Origin: Enterococcus haemoperoxidus ATCC BAA-382
GTDB lineage: Bacteria; Bacillota; Bacilli; Lactobacillales; Enterococcaceae
DNA length: 64,000 bases
Direction of reading: 5' to 3'
Assembly: GCF_000407165.1 (NCBI RefSeq)
Contig: NZ_KE136479.1
Span: forward strand, 1,561,464-1,625,463
Below, piece by piece: positions 18,912-28,698 of the stretch (the first letter of the stretch is position 1; every line of letters starts with the position of its first letter). The notes beneath the pieces are model-generated. The model was not told where the DNA came from, did not search any database, and saw only the letters and a list, made by a program, of their open reading frames with translations. The position numbers were made by a program, and so were the translations under genes.

Positions 18912-19029
18912 CGTCCTTTTTTATCTAGTGTATCATAAAGAAAATTTTTTCTAAAATTTTCTTGAAAACTTGTCATTCTACCATTTTATGCTAGACTAAG
19001 TTATAGAAAAATTTCCGGGAGGAATGATT

Positions 19030-19842
19030 TTGAAAAAATTAATTGCAATCGACTTAGATGGAACAACTTTAAATGGACAGTCACTAATTAGTGAAACAAC
19101 TGAAAAAGCATTAAAAAATGCTATGAAACATGGTCACTATGTCAGTATCGTTACAGGACGTCCCTATCGAATGAGCGGTCAGTTTTATCGCCAATTAGAT
19201 TTAGCAACGCCAATGGTCAATTTTAATGGCGCTCTTGTTCACATGCCTGAAAAACAATGGGCAGATGAAAAGGAAACAGGAATCCAACGAGACTTAGTTT
19301 TTGATATTTTAGCGCAAAAAAAAGCGCTGAACCTTGATTTTGTCGCTGCTGAAAATAAAGAGACATTTTATATCGATAGTTTAGATTACTTTGATTCCGC
19401 ATTCTTTGCCTCAGAAGCTACACCAAGTAATCTTTTAACTGCTAAAAATTTGATTACGGATCCTACTTCTATGATGGTTCGAACTTCAAAAGATCAAGCA
19501 GCTTTCGTTTCAGACTCGTTAATGAAGCAATACGGAGATTATGTAGACGTTAGGACTTGGGGCGGCCCAACACCTATTTTAGAAATCGTCTCCAAAGGGA
19601 TACAAAAAGCCAAAGGCGTGGAACAAGTCGCTAAATATCTAGATGTGAAACGTTCGGATATCATCGCGTTTGGTGATGAACATAACGATGAAGAAATGCT
19701 GGATTATGTTGGCTGGGGAGTTGCTATGAAAAATGCGACTGACAAAATCAAAGCTGTCGCAAATGATGTTACTGAAAAAACCAATGATGAAGATGGCTTA
19801 GCTGATTATTTAGAACAATATTTAGAGTTAAATAAGCAATAA
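19030..19842 (+). CDS. Cof-type HAD phosphatase
   Basis: A cytoplasmic HAD-superfamily phosphatase of 270 residues in the Cof/YwpJ/YkrA group, which hydrolyse sugar phosphates, flavin mononucleotide or related small phosphates. Motif I is DLDGTTL with nucleophile Asp8, motif II is TGRPYR, and motif IV is FGDEHNDEEML near the C-terminus; the C2-type cap lies between. The start is the TTG at 19030: GGGAGGA directly abuts the ATG at 19024, which is therefore too close to be used. The gene ends in a strong terminator. The substrate is unknown. Confidence 0.9.
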   Translation: MKKLIAIDLDGTTLNGQSLISETTEKALKNAMKHGHYVSIVTGRPYRMSGQFYRQLDLATPMVNFNGALVHMPEKQWADEKETGIQRDLVFDILAQKKALNLDFVAAENKETFYIDSLDYFDSAFFASEATPSNLLTAKNLITDPTSMMVRTSKDQAAFVSDSLMKQYGDYVDVRTWGGPTPILEIVSKGIQKAKGVEQVAKYLDVKRSDIIAFGDEHNDEEMLDYVGWGVAMKNATDKIKAVANDVTEKTNDEDGLADYLEQYLELNKQ

Positions 19843-19846
19843 ATTT

Positions 19847-19895
19847 AATGACTAGAACACAACCCATACGGCTTTGTGTTCTAGTCATTTTGATT
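19847..19895 (+). terminator. Terminator after the HAD phosphatase gene
   Basis: Perfect 16-bp stem (19847-19862 with 19874-19889, arm AATGACTAGAACACAA) followed by TTTGATTTTT. Confidence 0.92.
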
Positions 19896-19903
19896 TTTCA
19901 CCT

Positions 19904-19932
19904 TTGACAAAATCAAAAGCTCTTGCTAAAAT
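19904..19932 (+). promoter_or_regulatory. Sigma-A promoter of the radical SAM operon
   Basis: Consensus TTGACA (19904-19909), 17-base spacer, TAAAAT (19927-19932). The LexA box begins one base downstream. Confidence 0.9.
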
Positions 19933-19933
19933 A

Positions 19934-19947
19934 AGAACGTACGTTCG
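19934..19947. promoter_or_regulatory. LexA (SOS) box
   Basis: AGAACGTACGTTCG matches the Gram-positive LexA consensus CGAACRNRYGTTCG at all positions except the first. Its place directly after the -10 element, over the predicted start of transcription, suits repression. This makes the two downstream genes predicted members of the DNA-damage response. Confidence 0.9.
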
Positions 19948-19971
19948 ATTTTTTAGGAATGAGGGATTAGA

Positions 19972-21285
19972 TTGGATTTGTCTAGAAAAATAGAGATTCT
20001 TGCTGAATCAGCAAAATATGATGTTTCATGTTCCAGTAGCGGTGTTATGAATAATACACGACAAGGAGCTATCGGCAGCACATCCGCAGCTGGAATCTGT
20101 CATTCCTTCACCAGTGATGGTCGTTGTGTATCTCTTTTAAAATTATTATTTACAAATGCTTGTATTTTCGATTGTCATTATTGCATCAACAGAAAATCTA
20201 ATTCGATTCCTCGAGCTACATTTACACCACAGGAAGTTGCAGATTTAACGATGGATTTTTATATGCGCAATTATATTGAAGGGCTTTTTCTAAGCTCTGC
20301 TATTATAAAAAACGTTGATTACACAAGCGAACTATTGATCAAAACATTAAAGATTTTACGTTATGAAAAAGGCTTCAAAGGCTATATCCATGTTAAAGCC
20401 ATTCCTGGAGCAGATGAAAATTTGATTGAGGAGTTAGGTTTTTTAGCCGATCGAATGAGTGTCAATGTCGAACTGCCTTCCAGAGAAAGTCTTAAACTAT
20501 TAGCTCCTGATAAAGATCCATTTGCTTTATACAAGCCAATGAAACAAATCACACATAAGAAAAAAGAATTGTCACAAGTTCCTACTTTACGAAAACCTGC
20601 TTCTTTTGTTCCAGCTGGTCAATCTACTCAAATGATCATCGGAGCTTCTCCAGAAAGTGATCACTCAATCGTAAAGATTGCTGAAAATCTTTATAAACAG
20701 TATGAATTAAAGAGAGTCTATTACTCTGCTTATATCCCTGTAAATAAAGATTCTTTATTACCTGCAATCACAACTGAGCCCCCGTTATTAAGAGAGCATC
20801 GCTTGTATCAAGCAGATTGGTTGTTACGATTTTATCATTTTTCCGCTGATGAAATCTTGTCCGAAAATAAGCCTAATTTCAATTTATATCTCGATCCTAA
20901 AGCCAATTGGGCTGTTCAAAATTATGATCAGTTTCCAATTGATGTTCAAACGGCTTCTTATGAGCAGTTATTACGAATTCCTGGGATTGGTCCTAAAAGT
21001 GCCCTTAATATTCTAAAGGCTAGAAAATATTATCGATTACACCTCTCTGATTTGAAAAAATTGGGCGTAGTAATCAAGCGAGCCCAATATTTTATCAGTT
21101 GTAACGGTGCTTGTCAGCCTGGACTAGTAAATGATCCGGAATGGATCATCTCGTCTCTAATTTCATCGCGCCAATACGAGACTTTAAAAAAAGTAAACAG
21201 CCAGTCACGACAAGAACAGTTATCGTTATTTGATGTTGAACGTTTTGAAACAAATAAACGAAAGGAATCCCGTTATGCAAATTGA
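19972..21285 (+). CDS. SOS-promoter radical SAM protein, putative DNA modification/repair (TIGR03916-like)
   Basis: A 437-residue radical S-adenosylmethionine protein. The iron-sulfur ligands are CIFDCHYC (Cys64, Cys68, Cys71), with further conserved cysteines at 20, 43 and 52. Near residues 333-348 the segment LLRIPGIGPKSALNILKARK is a helix-hairpin-helix, a fold that commonly binds DNA backbone. This combination matches the family described as putative DNA modification/repair radical SAM protein. The reaction is unknown. The TTG start has GAGGG 6 bases upstream; the only nearby ATG (19960) runs into a stop after three codons. The gene lies behind a LexA-box promoter and overlaps the next gene by 11 bases, so the two are translationally coupled. 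Confidence 0.88.
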   Translation: MDLSRKIEILAESAKYDVSCSSSGVMNNTRQGAIGSTSAAGICHSFTSDGRCVSLLKLLFTNACIFDCHYCINRKSNSIPRATFTPQEVADLTMDFYMRNYIEGLFLSSAIIKNVDYTSELLIKTLKILRYEKGFKGYIHVKAIPGADENLIEELGFLADRMSVNVELPSRESLKLLAPDKDPFALYKPMKQITHKKKELSQVPTLRKPASFVPAGQSTQMIIGASPESDHSIVKIAENLYKQYELKRVYYSAYIPVNKDSLLPAITTEPPLLREHRLYQADWLLRFYHFSADEILSENKPNFNLYLDPKANWAVQNYDQFPIDVQTASYEQLLRIPGIGPKSALNILKARKYYRLHLSDLKKLGVVIKRAQYFISCNGACQPGLVNDPEWIISSLISSRQYETLKKVNSQSRQEQLSLFDVERFETNKRKESRYAN

Positions 21286-22024
21286 AGAAACCGACGAAAT
21301 TTGGGAATATGATGGCAGTTTTTATGGATTTCTGACAATAGTCTACCAAGCATTTTCAAAAAAAACATTTCCTGAAATCATCTTAACCCCAAAAACTGCT
21401 GTAGAAAGCTTGTTTGTTAGTTCTTGGATCAATACAGATGAATCTTTAGCTCAAAAAATGTATGAAAGACTGACCAAACGATTGAGAAAAGAAAATGTTC
21501 AGTTTATTATTGATGGATTTTATTGCTCATTAAAAGAAAAAGACCGGTGTTTGTTAGATGCTATTCAAATCGCATTAGAGTCAAAAGACTTATTGACAAA
21601 CCATTTGGGACATCCTTCAATTTTAGCATTGGAAAAATCTTTAAAAGCGTTGTTTGGTGAAGTTCATTTATTTAAAGGGTTTGTTCGGTTTGAATACATA
21701 GGAACTTTACTTTATAGTTCTATTGCACCTAAACATTTTTCATTGCCTTACTTATGCCCTCACTTCGCTCAAAGATATCCGCAAGAAACCATCATGATCT
21801 ACGATGAAACACATCGATTACTTGGTATTATTAAACAAGGACATATACGTTTTATTGAAAACAGCAATCCGCCACCATTTAGTACTAGAGAATCTGAACA
21901 AGATATTCAGGAAAATTGGCGTACCTTTCTCCAAGCAGTCACTATTCAAGAACGTAAAAATGAGCGAACTCAATTGTCCCATTTACCGAAACGATACCGT
22001 GGACATATGGTTGATTTCCAATAA
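21275..22024 (+). CDS. Probable DNA metabolism protein, TIGR03915-like
   Basis: A 249-residue partner of the radical SAM gene. It has the pattern of the TIGR03915 family: N-terminal YDGSFYGFLTIVYQAF, a central RFEYIGTLLYSSIAPKHFSLPYLCPHF-like block (residues about 145-170), DETHRLLGI, and the terminal HLPKRYRGHMVDF. In other bacteria this domain can be fused to a uracil-DNA glycosylase-like (UdgX) domain; no such domain is present here. The ATG at 21275, 8 bases after AAAGGA, overlaps the end of the radical SAM gene. Co-regulation by LexA is inferred. Biochemical function is unknown. Confidence 0.85.
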   Translation: MQIEETDEIWEYDGSFYGFLTIVYQAFSKKTFPEIILTPKTAVESLFVSSWINTDESLAQKMYERLTKRLRKENVQFIIDGFYCSLKEKDRCLLDAIQIALESKDLLTNHLGHPSILALEKSLKALFGEVHLFKGFVRFEYIGTLLYSSIAPKHFSLPYLCPHFAQRYPQETIMIYDETHRLLGIIKQGHIRFIENSNPPPFSTRESEQDIQENWRTFLQAVTIQERKNERTQLSHLPKRYRGHMVDFQ

Positions 22025-22034
22025 TTTTGGACTA

Positions 22035-22079
22035 AAAAAGATGATGGTACAAACTTTGACAAGCTTTGTACACATCATC
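22035..22079 (-). terminator. Terminator after the Phd-like gene
   Basis: Hairpin with arms GATGATG/CATCATC and GTACAAA/TTTGTAC (one bulge) between 22040 and 22079, followed by six T on the minus strand. It has no T-run on the plus strand, so it mainly serves the minus-strand gene. Confidence 0.75.
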
Positions 22080-22105
22080 TGAAATTAAAGTAAATGATTT
22101 AGTCT

Positions 22106-22600
22106 TTAGTCTATTCTAAGATGGATTTTTTTTACAATCAGTTTGTCTGATAAATGAGATTGGTTACTCTGTTCTCCAATCACTTCAGCAAAAATATTCG
22201 TCCGGTCTTCTTTTTTTTGTAAATGATAATCGATTTTTCCAGTCTCATTCAATTCATTCATCATTTCACTATAGTCGTCTGATTCAGCTTTTCTAGTAAT
22301 AAAACCTAATGATACTAAGTGATCATCTAAATTTTTAGTAGACATTAATGAACCAAAAGCAATTTTTTGACGAATTGCCTGGTTTAATTGAGCTATTTTT
22401 ATGTCTTGACCTTGCCCAGCCTTTTTTTTCTTAATCAATGCTTCATATTGTTCAGCAGACAACATAACGCCGGCAACTTTTTTTCTATTATAAATATAGA
22501 CACCAGTATTTGTTTCTTTTGCTGTTTCAAAGATTGTCATAGGCGACTGTTTTACATCTGTAATTGAAAATGCTACATCTTGTTTCACTTTATTGTTCAT
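22106..22600 (-). CDS. Phd/YefM-like antitoxin-fold protein without an obvious toxin
   Basis: A 164-residue soluble protein. Residues 10-60 (FSITDVKQSPMTIFETAKE then VYIYNRKKVAGVMLSAEQYEAL) follow the Phd/YefM antitoxin pattern that binds DNA and neutralises a RelE or Doc toxin. The remaining ~100 residues, lysine- and glutamate-rich, do not match a family I recognise. No short toxin-like frame precedes or follows it: purD lies upstream on the genetic map and a terminator follows immediately. It may be an orphan antitoxin, a stand-alone repressor or a remnant of a pair. The ATG follows AAGGGAG. Confidence 0.65.
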   Translation of the reverse strand: MNNKVKQDVAFSITDVKQSPMTIFETAKETNTGVYIYNRKKVAGVMLSAEQYEALIKKKKAGQGQDIKIAQLNQAIRQKIAFGSLMSTKNLDDHLVSLGFITRKAESDDYSEMMNELNETGKIDYHLQKKEDRTNIFAEVIGEQSNQSHLSDKLIVKKIHLRID

Positions 22601-22759
22601 TTGGCAACTCCCTTTCCAAATGATTATATCATACAGATTTTTGGTGTGAAGTGCTTTTTCATTTTTTCACCCCTTAATCAGTATATAGCAGCAAAAATAA
22701 ACAGAAAACAGTCCCCTACATTATTGCATTGACATAATACGCCTTTCAATTCGTTGCTT

Positions 22760-24025
22760 TTACTTAATTCCTTTAAAACCAATGTCCTTACGATAAAATG
22801 TTCCTTTTGTATCGACAGCTTTCAAAACATCGTAAACTGCTTTTTGTGCTTCTTTTAACGTTTTCCCACTAGACTCGACAAGATAAATACGTCCGCCATT
22901 TGAAACAAACTGAGCATTTTCTTCTTTTACACCTGCATAATAAATCTGCCCTGTTTCTAAATCCGAAAAGTCAGGAAGCTGACAGCCTCTTCTATAAAAA
23001 TTTGGGTAGCCTTCAGCTGCTACAACTACTCCTAAACTGTAGCCATTTTGTTTCCATTTGATTTGGGGCTCTTTGCCTTTTAGTAAATCGTCAATAATTT
23101 GGGCAAAATCACTTTCTAAACGTTGCAATACGACTTGTGTTTCTGGGTCCCCAAAGCGGGCATTGAATTCAATGACTTTAGGCCCACTTTCTGTCACAAT
23201 CAATCCAGCATACAAAACACCTGTAAAAGCTCTACCTTCTTCTACCATTCCTTTGGCTGTCGGTTTTACAATTGTTTCTATTGCCTCTTTGACTATTTCA
23301 TCTGAAATCTGGGGTACCGGACTATATGCACCCATTCCGCCAGTATTTGGGCCAAGATCATTTTCGTAAACACGTTTATGGTCCTGAGCAATCACCATAG
23401 GATAAACTTCTTGACCTCGAACAAAAGCTAGTAAGGAAAATTCTTCTCCAAACAGGAATTCTTCAACAACAACTTTAGCGCCACTTGCACCAAACTTGTT
23501 TTTTTCAAGCATCTCTTTTAGCGCTTTAATTGCTTCCTCATCAGTTTGTGCAACTACAACGCCCTTTCCAGCTGCTAAACCATCTGCTTTGATAACGATT
23601 GGTGCACCTTTTTTCACTACATAAGCTTGTGCCTTTGCAAAATCAGAAAATGTTTGATGTTCTGCTGTGGGAACCTGATATTTATTCATAATATCTTTAG
23701 CAAAATCTTTAGAGCCTTCAATTTCTGCCGCTGCTTTGACTGGTCCAAATGCTAATAAACCAGCATCTGTAAAGTCATCTATAATGCCATTTAGTAACGG
23801 GATCTCGGGTCCTACAAATGTCCAATCAACCCCATTTTCCTGAGCAAATTTAATCAAGGCAGGATGATCATTTTCTGCAATATCTACTAACGTAATCCCG
23901 TCATTTTTCATACCTGCATTTCCTTTAGCACAGTAAACAGTTCTAACTTTAGGACTTTGAATCAACTTTTGTGCGATGACGTGTTCTCTGCCTCCGCTTC
24001 CAATAACTAAAATAGTTAAACCCAT
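22760..24025 (-). CDS. purD: Phosphoribosylamine-glycine ligase
   Basis: ATP-dependent ligase joining 5-phosphoribosylamine and glycine to glycinamide ribonucleotide, the second step of purine synthesis. The 421 residues start MGLTILVIGSGGREHVIAQKL (the GSGGREH nucleotide-fold motif) and include the ATP-grasp segments PIVIKADGLAAGKGVVVA and GPKVIEFNARFGDPETQ. The ATG follows AAAGGAG by 7 bases and lies 12 bases after purH. It is the last gene of the purCSQLFMNHD run; I see no clear terminator after it. Confidence 0.98.
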   Translation of the reverse strand: MGLTILVIGSGGREHVIAQKLIQSPKVRTVYCAKGNAGMKNDGITLVDIAENDHPALIKFAQENGVDWTFVGPEIPLLNGIIDDFTDAGLLAFGPVKAAAEIEGSKDFAKDIMNKYQVPTAEHQTFSDFAKAQAYVVKKGAPIVIKADGLAAGKGVVVAQTDEEAIKALKEMLEKNKFGASGAKVVVEEFLFGEEFSLLAFVRGQEVYPMVIAQDHKRVYENDLGPNTGGMGAYSPVPQISDEIVKEAIETIVKPTAKGMVEEGRAFTGVLYAGLIVTESGPKVIEFNARFGDPETQVVLQRLESDFAQIIDDLLKGKEPQIKWKQNGYSLGVVVAAEGYPNFYRRGCQLPDFSDLETGQIYYAGVKEENAQFVSNGGRIYLVESSGKTLKEAQKAVYDVLKAVDTKGTFYRKDIGFKGIK

Positions 24026-24037
24026 CGAATTCTCCTT

Positions 24038-25579
24038 TTAATGTCTAAAATGTCTAATGTCGGTAAATATCATCGCTATCCCATATTTGTCAGCCATATC
24101 AATCGATTCTTGGTCTTTGATACTTCCACCAGGTTGAACAATTGCTTTAATTCCATTTTTCCCAGCATATTCAACACTATCTCCCATCGGAAAAAATGCA
24201 TCACTGGCTAAGACCGCACCATTGACTTTTGCTCCTGCTTGTTTGATAGCAATTTCAACAGAACCAACACGATTCATTTGCCCTGCACCAATTCCTAATG
24301 TTTGGTGACTATTTGCAACAACAATCGCGTTACTTTTCACATGTTTGACCGTTTTCCAGGAAAATTCTAACGCGTTTAACTCATCTATTGTAGGTCGTCT
24401 TTTGGTTACAACATGCCAATTCTCTGATTTTTCTTTAACTATATCTTGATTTTGAATAAGTAATCCGCCTAAAACAGAAACTTTTTCATCTTCTATAGCT
24501 TGATCTTTCTGAGAGAAATCTAGCGTCATCAAACGAAGATTTTTTTTAGCACTTAAAAGGGTGAATGCTTCTACTGAAAAGCTTGGTGCAATAATGATCT
24601 CAAGAAATAACTGATGCATTTTCTCTGCAACATCTTTATCAACCTCACGGTTCAAAACAATGATTCCGCCAAAAATAGAGACAGGATCCGCTTCATAAGC
24701 ATACTGATAGGCTTCATTGATCGTTTCACCAATACCAATTCCACAAGGATTCATATGTTTGACTGCTACAACTGCTGGCTGATCAAATTCTCTAGAAATA
24801 CGTATAGCTGCATCAGCATCTTTGATATTATTGTAAGATAATTCTTTGCCATGAAGTTGTTTAGCATTAGCAATCGAAAAATCAACTGGAATTGCGTTTT
24901 GATAAAAAGCTGCGTTTTGATGACTATTCTCACCATATCGCAAAACTTGTTTTAAATCGTATGTCAAAGTCAAAGACTCGGGTTCCTTCTCACCTACTGC
25001 TTCTGTCAAATATTCTGCAATCATAGCATCATATCCTGCAGTGTGCCTAAAAACTTTTGCAGCTAATTTTTGTCTCGTTGCAAAGGTTGTCTCCCCTGTT
25101 TTAGAAAGTTCAGCTAATAATTGATCATAATCCATAGGATCAACAACAACCGTCACAAACTGATGATTTTTTGCAGCACTTCTTAACATACTCGGCCCGC
25201 CAATATCAATATTTTCAATTGCTTGTTCTTGTGTTGTTTCCTCTTTCAAAATCGTTTCTTTAAACGGGTATAAGTTCACACAAACAAAGTCTATTGGCTG
25301 AATACCATTTGCTTCCATCTCTTTTACATGACTCATCACATCCCGACGGCCCAATAAACCACCATGAATTTTAGGATGCAATGTTTTCACACGACCATCC
25401 AGCATTTCTGGAAACTCGGTGACCTCTTCGATGGAGATTGTTGGAATCCCTTCTGCTTCAAGTGTAGATTTCGTCCCTCCTGTAGAAATGATTTCTACTC
25501 CTAATTCTACCAATCCTTTGGCAAAAGCGATGATTCCTGTTTTATCTGAAACACTGATCAATGCTCTTTTTTTTGTCAT
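24038..25579 (-). CDS. purH: Bifunctional AICAR transformylase / IMP cyclohydrolase
   Basis: Catalyses the last two steps to IMP. The 513 residues begin [20 protein letters not shown] with the methylglyoxal-synthase-like cyclohydrolase fold (1-195, including ISTGGT and [14 protein letters not shown]) followed by the transformylase domain with [14 protein letters not shown] and the catalytic Lys-His pair in [11 protein letters not shown]. It overlaps purN by 4 bases and is followed 12 bases later by purD, indicating translational coupling in the purine operon. Confidence 0.98.
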   Translation of the reverse strand: MTKKRALISVSDKTGIIAFAKGLVELGVEIISTGGTKSTLEAEGIPTISIEEVTEFPEMLDGRVKTLHPKIHGGLLGRRDVMSHVKEMEANGIQPIDFVCVNLYPFKETILKEETTQEQAIENIDIGGPSMLRSAAKNHQFVTVVVDPMDYDQLLAELSKTGETTFATRQKLAAKVFRHTAGYDAMIAEYLTEAVGEKEPESLTLTYDLKQVLRYGENSHQNAAFYQNAIPVDFSIANAKQLHGKELSYNNIKDADAAIRISREFDQPAVVAVKHMNPCGIGIGETINEAYQYAYEADPVSIFGGIIVLNREVDKDVAEKMHQLFLEIIIAPSFSVEAFTLLSAKKNLRLMTLDFSQKDQAIEDEKVSVLGGLLIQNQDIVKEKSENWHVVTKRRPTIDELNALEFSWKTVKHVKSNAIVVANSHQTLGIGAGQMNRVGSVEIAIKQAGAKVNGAVLASDAFFPMGDSVEYAGKNGIKAIVQPGGSIKDQESIDMADKYGIAMIFTDIRHFRH

Positions 25580-26160
25580 GAACGGCTCTCTCCCTGTAGT
25601 GTTTTAATAAGTTTCGCTAAGGTACTTGGAAATAGTTTATGCTCAACATTATGGATTTTTTCTTCTAAAGAATCAAGTGTGTCTGTGTCTTCAATCACTA
25701 CTTTGGCTTGAGCAATGATTGGGCCAGTATCCACACCATCATCTACGTAATGAATCGTTACACCTGTTTCTGATACATTCGCGTAAAAAGCGTCTCGAAT
25801 CCCAGACAAACCTGGAAACTGCGGCAACAACGATGGATGGATATTGATCATCCGATTTGAAAATACCTCTAATAAAGTCGGTCCGACAATCCTCATATAG
25901 CCAGCTAAAACCACCAAATCGATTTGCTCTTCTTCAAGTAAATGAAGGATTTCCGCTTCATACATTGCTTTTGATTCAAAGTCTTTTGGTGAAAATGAAA
26001 TAACTGGAATCTGCATTGATCTAGCTCGCTGAACGACATAGGCATCTTTTTTATCACAAAATAATAAAGCAATTTCCGCACTAATTTCCCCCTCTTCGAC
26101 AGCTTCGGCAATCGCTTGAAAATTACTACCATTCCCTGAGGCAAATATCGCTAATTTCAT
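25576..26160 (-). CDS. purN: Glycinamide ribonucleotide formyltransferase
   Basis: Transfers a formyl group from 10-formyl-tetrahydrofolate to glycinamide ribonucleotide. It has 194 residues, starting [17 protein letters not shown], with the catalytic [12 protein letters not shown] (Asn-His pair) and the aspartate in GVDTGPII. The ATG at 26160 is 7 bases after GAGG and 2 bases after the purM stop; an in-frame GTG at 26166 overlaps the purM stop and is less likely. It ends in a 4-base overlap with purH. Confidence 0.97.
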   Translation of the reverse strand: MKLAIFASGNGSNFQAIAEAVEEGEISAEIALLFCDKKDAYVVQRARSMQIPVISFSPKDFESKAMYEAEILHLLEEEQIDLVVLAGYMRIVGPTLLEVFSNRMINIHPSLLPQFPGLSGIRDAFYANVSETGVTIHYVDDGVDTGPIIAQAKVVIEDTDTLDSLEEKIHNVEHKLFPSTLAKLIKTLQGESRS

Positions 26161-26162
26161 CC

Positions 26163-27203
26163 TCACACCTCTTTAAAGACGACAGCTTGCTTATCTTTTG
26201 CAGTAATTTTTCCGATAATATAACTCGATTCATTTAGTTCACTTAAAATGGTTCGAACATCATCGATTTTTTCTGGTGAAATCGCTAAAACCATCCCGAT
26301 ACCCATATTAAAAATCTCATACATCTCCATTGCTGAAATCTGCCCATATTTTTCTATTGTTGTAAAAATCGGTAGCCTTGGCCAGCTGCCAAGATGTATT
26401 TCTGCTGCTAACTTTTCTGGAAGCATTCTAGGAATATTTTCTACAAATCCACCACCTGTAATATGCGCAATCCCGTTCACTAATTCCTGTTTTATTAGTG
26501 GTAGTAATGCCTTTACATAGATTTTAGTTGGCGTTAAAAGTTCCTCACCTAATTGTTTTTCATTTAGCTCAGGAATGACAGTTTCTCCTGTAAGTTGATG
26601 TGTTTCAAAGAAGATCTTACGCACAAGGGAATAACCATTTGAATGAATCCCGCTAGACGGCAAGCCAAGAAGAACGTCTCCTTCTCTACTATTCTCTCCA
26701 GTAACTAATTGACTTTTTTCAGCAATCCCTACAGCAAATCCTGCTAAATCATAATCATTTTCGCCATACATACCAGGCATTTCAGCAGTTTCACCGCCAA
26801 TAAGTGCCACACCTGCTTGAAGACAACCATCAGCTACACCAGAAACGACTTGTTCTAAGCGCACTGGTCTATTTTTCCCTGTGGCGATATAATCTAGAAA
26901 ATAAAGTGGCTCTGCACCTTGAGCAACAATATCATTCACACACATTGCAACACAATCGATCCCAATCGTATCATGTTTATTTTCCTGAATCGCAATCATT
27001 AATTTTGTTCCCACGCCATCTGTTCCCGAAATCAAGATAGGTTCCTTCACTTCCACCTTACTTAAATCAAAACAACCGCCAAAACCACCAAGCGCTCCCA
27101 TTACACCGATGCGTTCGGTTCTTTTAACGTGCTTTTTGATTCTTTCCACCACTTCATAACCGGCTTCCACATCAACGCCTGCTTTTGCATAGGCATTTAC
27201 CAT
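26163..27203 (-). CDS. purM: Phosphoribosylformylglycinamidine cyclo-ligase (AIR synthetase)
   Basis: ATP-dependent closure of the imidazole ring. The protein has 346 residues, the normal PurM length. It starts [25 protein letters not shown] and carries [23 protein letters not shown] and [12 protein letters not shown], all typical of the PurM/PurL ATP-binding fold. It lies 55 bases after purF and directly precedes purN. The ATG is preceded by AGGAGG. Confidence 0.98.
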   Translation of the reverse strand: MVNAYAKAGVDVEAGYEVVERIKKHVKRTERIGVMGALGGFGGCFDLSKVEVKEPILISGTDGVGTKLMIAIQENKHDTIGIDCVAMCVNDIVAQGAEPLYFLDYIATGKNRPVRLEQVVSGVADGCLQAGVALIGGETAEMPGMYGENDYDLAGFAVGIAEKSQLVTGENSREGDVLLGLPSSGIHSNGYSLVRKIFFETHQLTGETVIPELNEKQLGEELLTPTKIYVKALLPLIKQELVNGIAHITGGGFVENIPRMLPEKLAAEIHLGSWPRLPIFTTIEKYGQISAMEMYEIFNMGIGMVLAISPEKIDDVRTILSELNESSYIIGKITAKDKQAVVFKEV

Positions 27204-27258
27204 TAGGGTTCCTCCTTGTTTTTAATGAATGATTATTTGTTTCATACTTTAAGTTCGC

Positions 27259-28698
27259 TTAGTTAAAGATGATTTTCTCTTTCAACGACACTTGATACTG
27301 CTCTTCATAATCATATAAAGGCGTTGGATAATCACCATTGAAATATGCCATACAAAGTCCCGAATATGGTGCATCATAATTCAATCCAATTGAATCGATC
27401 AATCCTTGCTCACTTAAAAAACATAATGAGTCCGCAGCAATTAGATTCTTGATCTCTAAAACAGAGTGATTTGCAGCAATCAACTCTTTTCTTGTTTGAA
27501 TATCTATTCCGTAAAAACAAGGAAACCTTAGCGGTGGAGAAGCAATCCGTACATGTACTTCTTTAGCACCAGCATCTTTCAGCAACTTCACGATCCGACG
27601 ACTTGTCGTTCCCCTAACAATCGAGTCATCTACCATGATTACTCGTTTGCCCTCAACCACACCTCGAACAGCTGAAAGTTTCATTCTAACGCCTTGTTCT
27701 CTTAATTCTTGTGTAGGTTGAATAAATGTTCGAGCGATATATTGATTTTTTACTAAGCCCATTTCATAAGGAATACCGCTCTCTTCAGCATAACCGCTAG
27801 CCGCTGAAAGGGAAGAGTTAGGAACACCGACGACCATATCTGCCTCAATTGGTGCTTCTTGTGCCAAACGTTTCCCCATATTTTTACGAGCTGTGTGCAC
27901 GTTTACTCCGGCTATATTTGAATCCGGACGGGCAAAATAAATATATTCCATTGAACAAATCGAAAATTGTGTATTTTCAGTATAACTTTCAATTGTATAA
28001 CCAGTATCATTAATAATGATCATTTCTCCTGGACCCACATCACGAACAAAAACAGCTCCAATCACTTCTAGTGCACATGTTTCACTGGCAATTACATAGG
28101 CTCCATTTTTCATTTGACCAATAGATAATGGGCGAAACGCATTAGGATCAAGTGCTGCGATCATTGACGTTTCAGTCATTAAAAGATAGGCGAAGCCTCC
28201 TTTGACCGTCCGTAAACTTTCTTTTAGTTGATCAATAAATGTTGGTTGCTTACTGCGACGAATCAAATGCATCAAAATTTCAGTGTCAGAATTAGAGTGA
28301 AAAATTGCGCCATCTTGTTCTAATTCTTTTCGCAAACTTTTAGCATTCGTTAAATTACCATTATGAGCCAAACCACACGCGCCATCATAAAACTTGAATA
28401 AAAACGGTTGAATATTATCTACACTTCCGTTACCAGCAGTAGCATATCGAACATGTCCAATTGCAGCATCTCCATTTAATGACGTTAGAGAACGATCATC
28501 ATTAAACACTTCTGAAAGCAATCCTAATCCTCTATGTCCATTTAAATTTCCGTCTTTATTAGAAACAATCCCAGCACCTTCTTGCCCACGATGTTGTAAA
28601 CTATGCAAACCAAAGTAGGTTACTCGAGCAGCATCCGGATGTCCCCAAATACCAAAAATACCACACTCTTCGTTTAAACTTTTCACTTCATAAGACAT
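27259..28698 (-). CDS. purF: Amidophosphoribosyltransferase
   Basis: First committed enzyme of purine synthesis, making phosphoribosylamine from PRPP and glutamine. The ATG at 28698 (10 bases after GGAGG) gives 479 residues. The start [16 protein letters not shown] shows an 11-residue propeptide before the catalytic N-terminal Cys12, as in Bacillus PurF. The PRPP loop is [14 protein letters not shown]. Cysteines in [21 protein letters not shown] and SGLCMAYF fit the [4Fe-4S]-containing class. It overlaps the 3' end of purL by 16 bases. Confidence 0.98.
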   Translation of the reverse strand: MSYEVKSLNEECGIFGIWGHPDAARVTYFGLHSLQHRGQEGAGIVSNKDGNLNGHRGLGLLSEVFNDDRSLTSLNGDAAIGHVRYATAGNGSVDNIQPFLFKFYDGACGLAHNGNLTNAKSLRKELEQDGAIFHSNSDTEILMHLIRRSKQPTFIDQLKESLRTVKGGFAYLLMTETSMIAALDPNAFRPLSIGQMKNGAYVIASETCALEVIGAVFVRDVGPGEMIIINDTGYTIESYTENTQFSICSMEYIYFARPDSNIAGVNVHTARKNMGKRLAQEAPIEADMVVGVPNSSLSAASGYAEESGIPYEMGLVKNQYIARTFIQPTQELREQGVRMKLSAVRGVVEGKRVIMVDDSIVRGTTSRRIVKLLKDAGAKEVHVRIASPPLRFPCFYGIDIQTRKELIAANHSVLEIKNLIAADSLCFLSEQGLIDSIGLNYDAPYSGLCMAYFNGDYPTPLYDYEEQYQVSLKEKIIFN

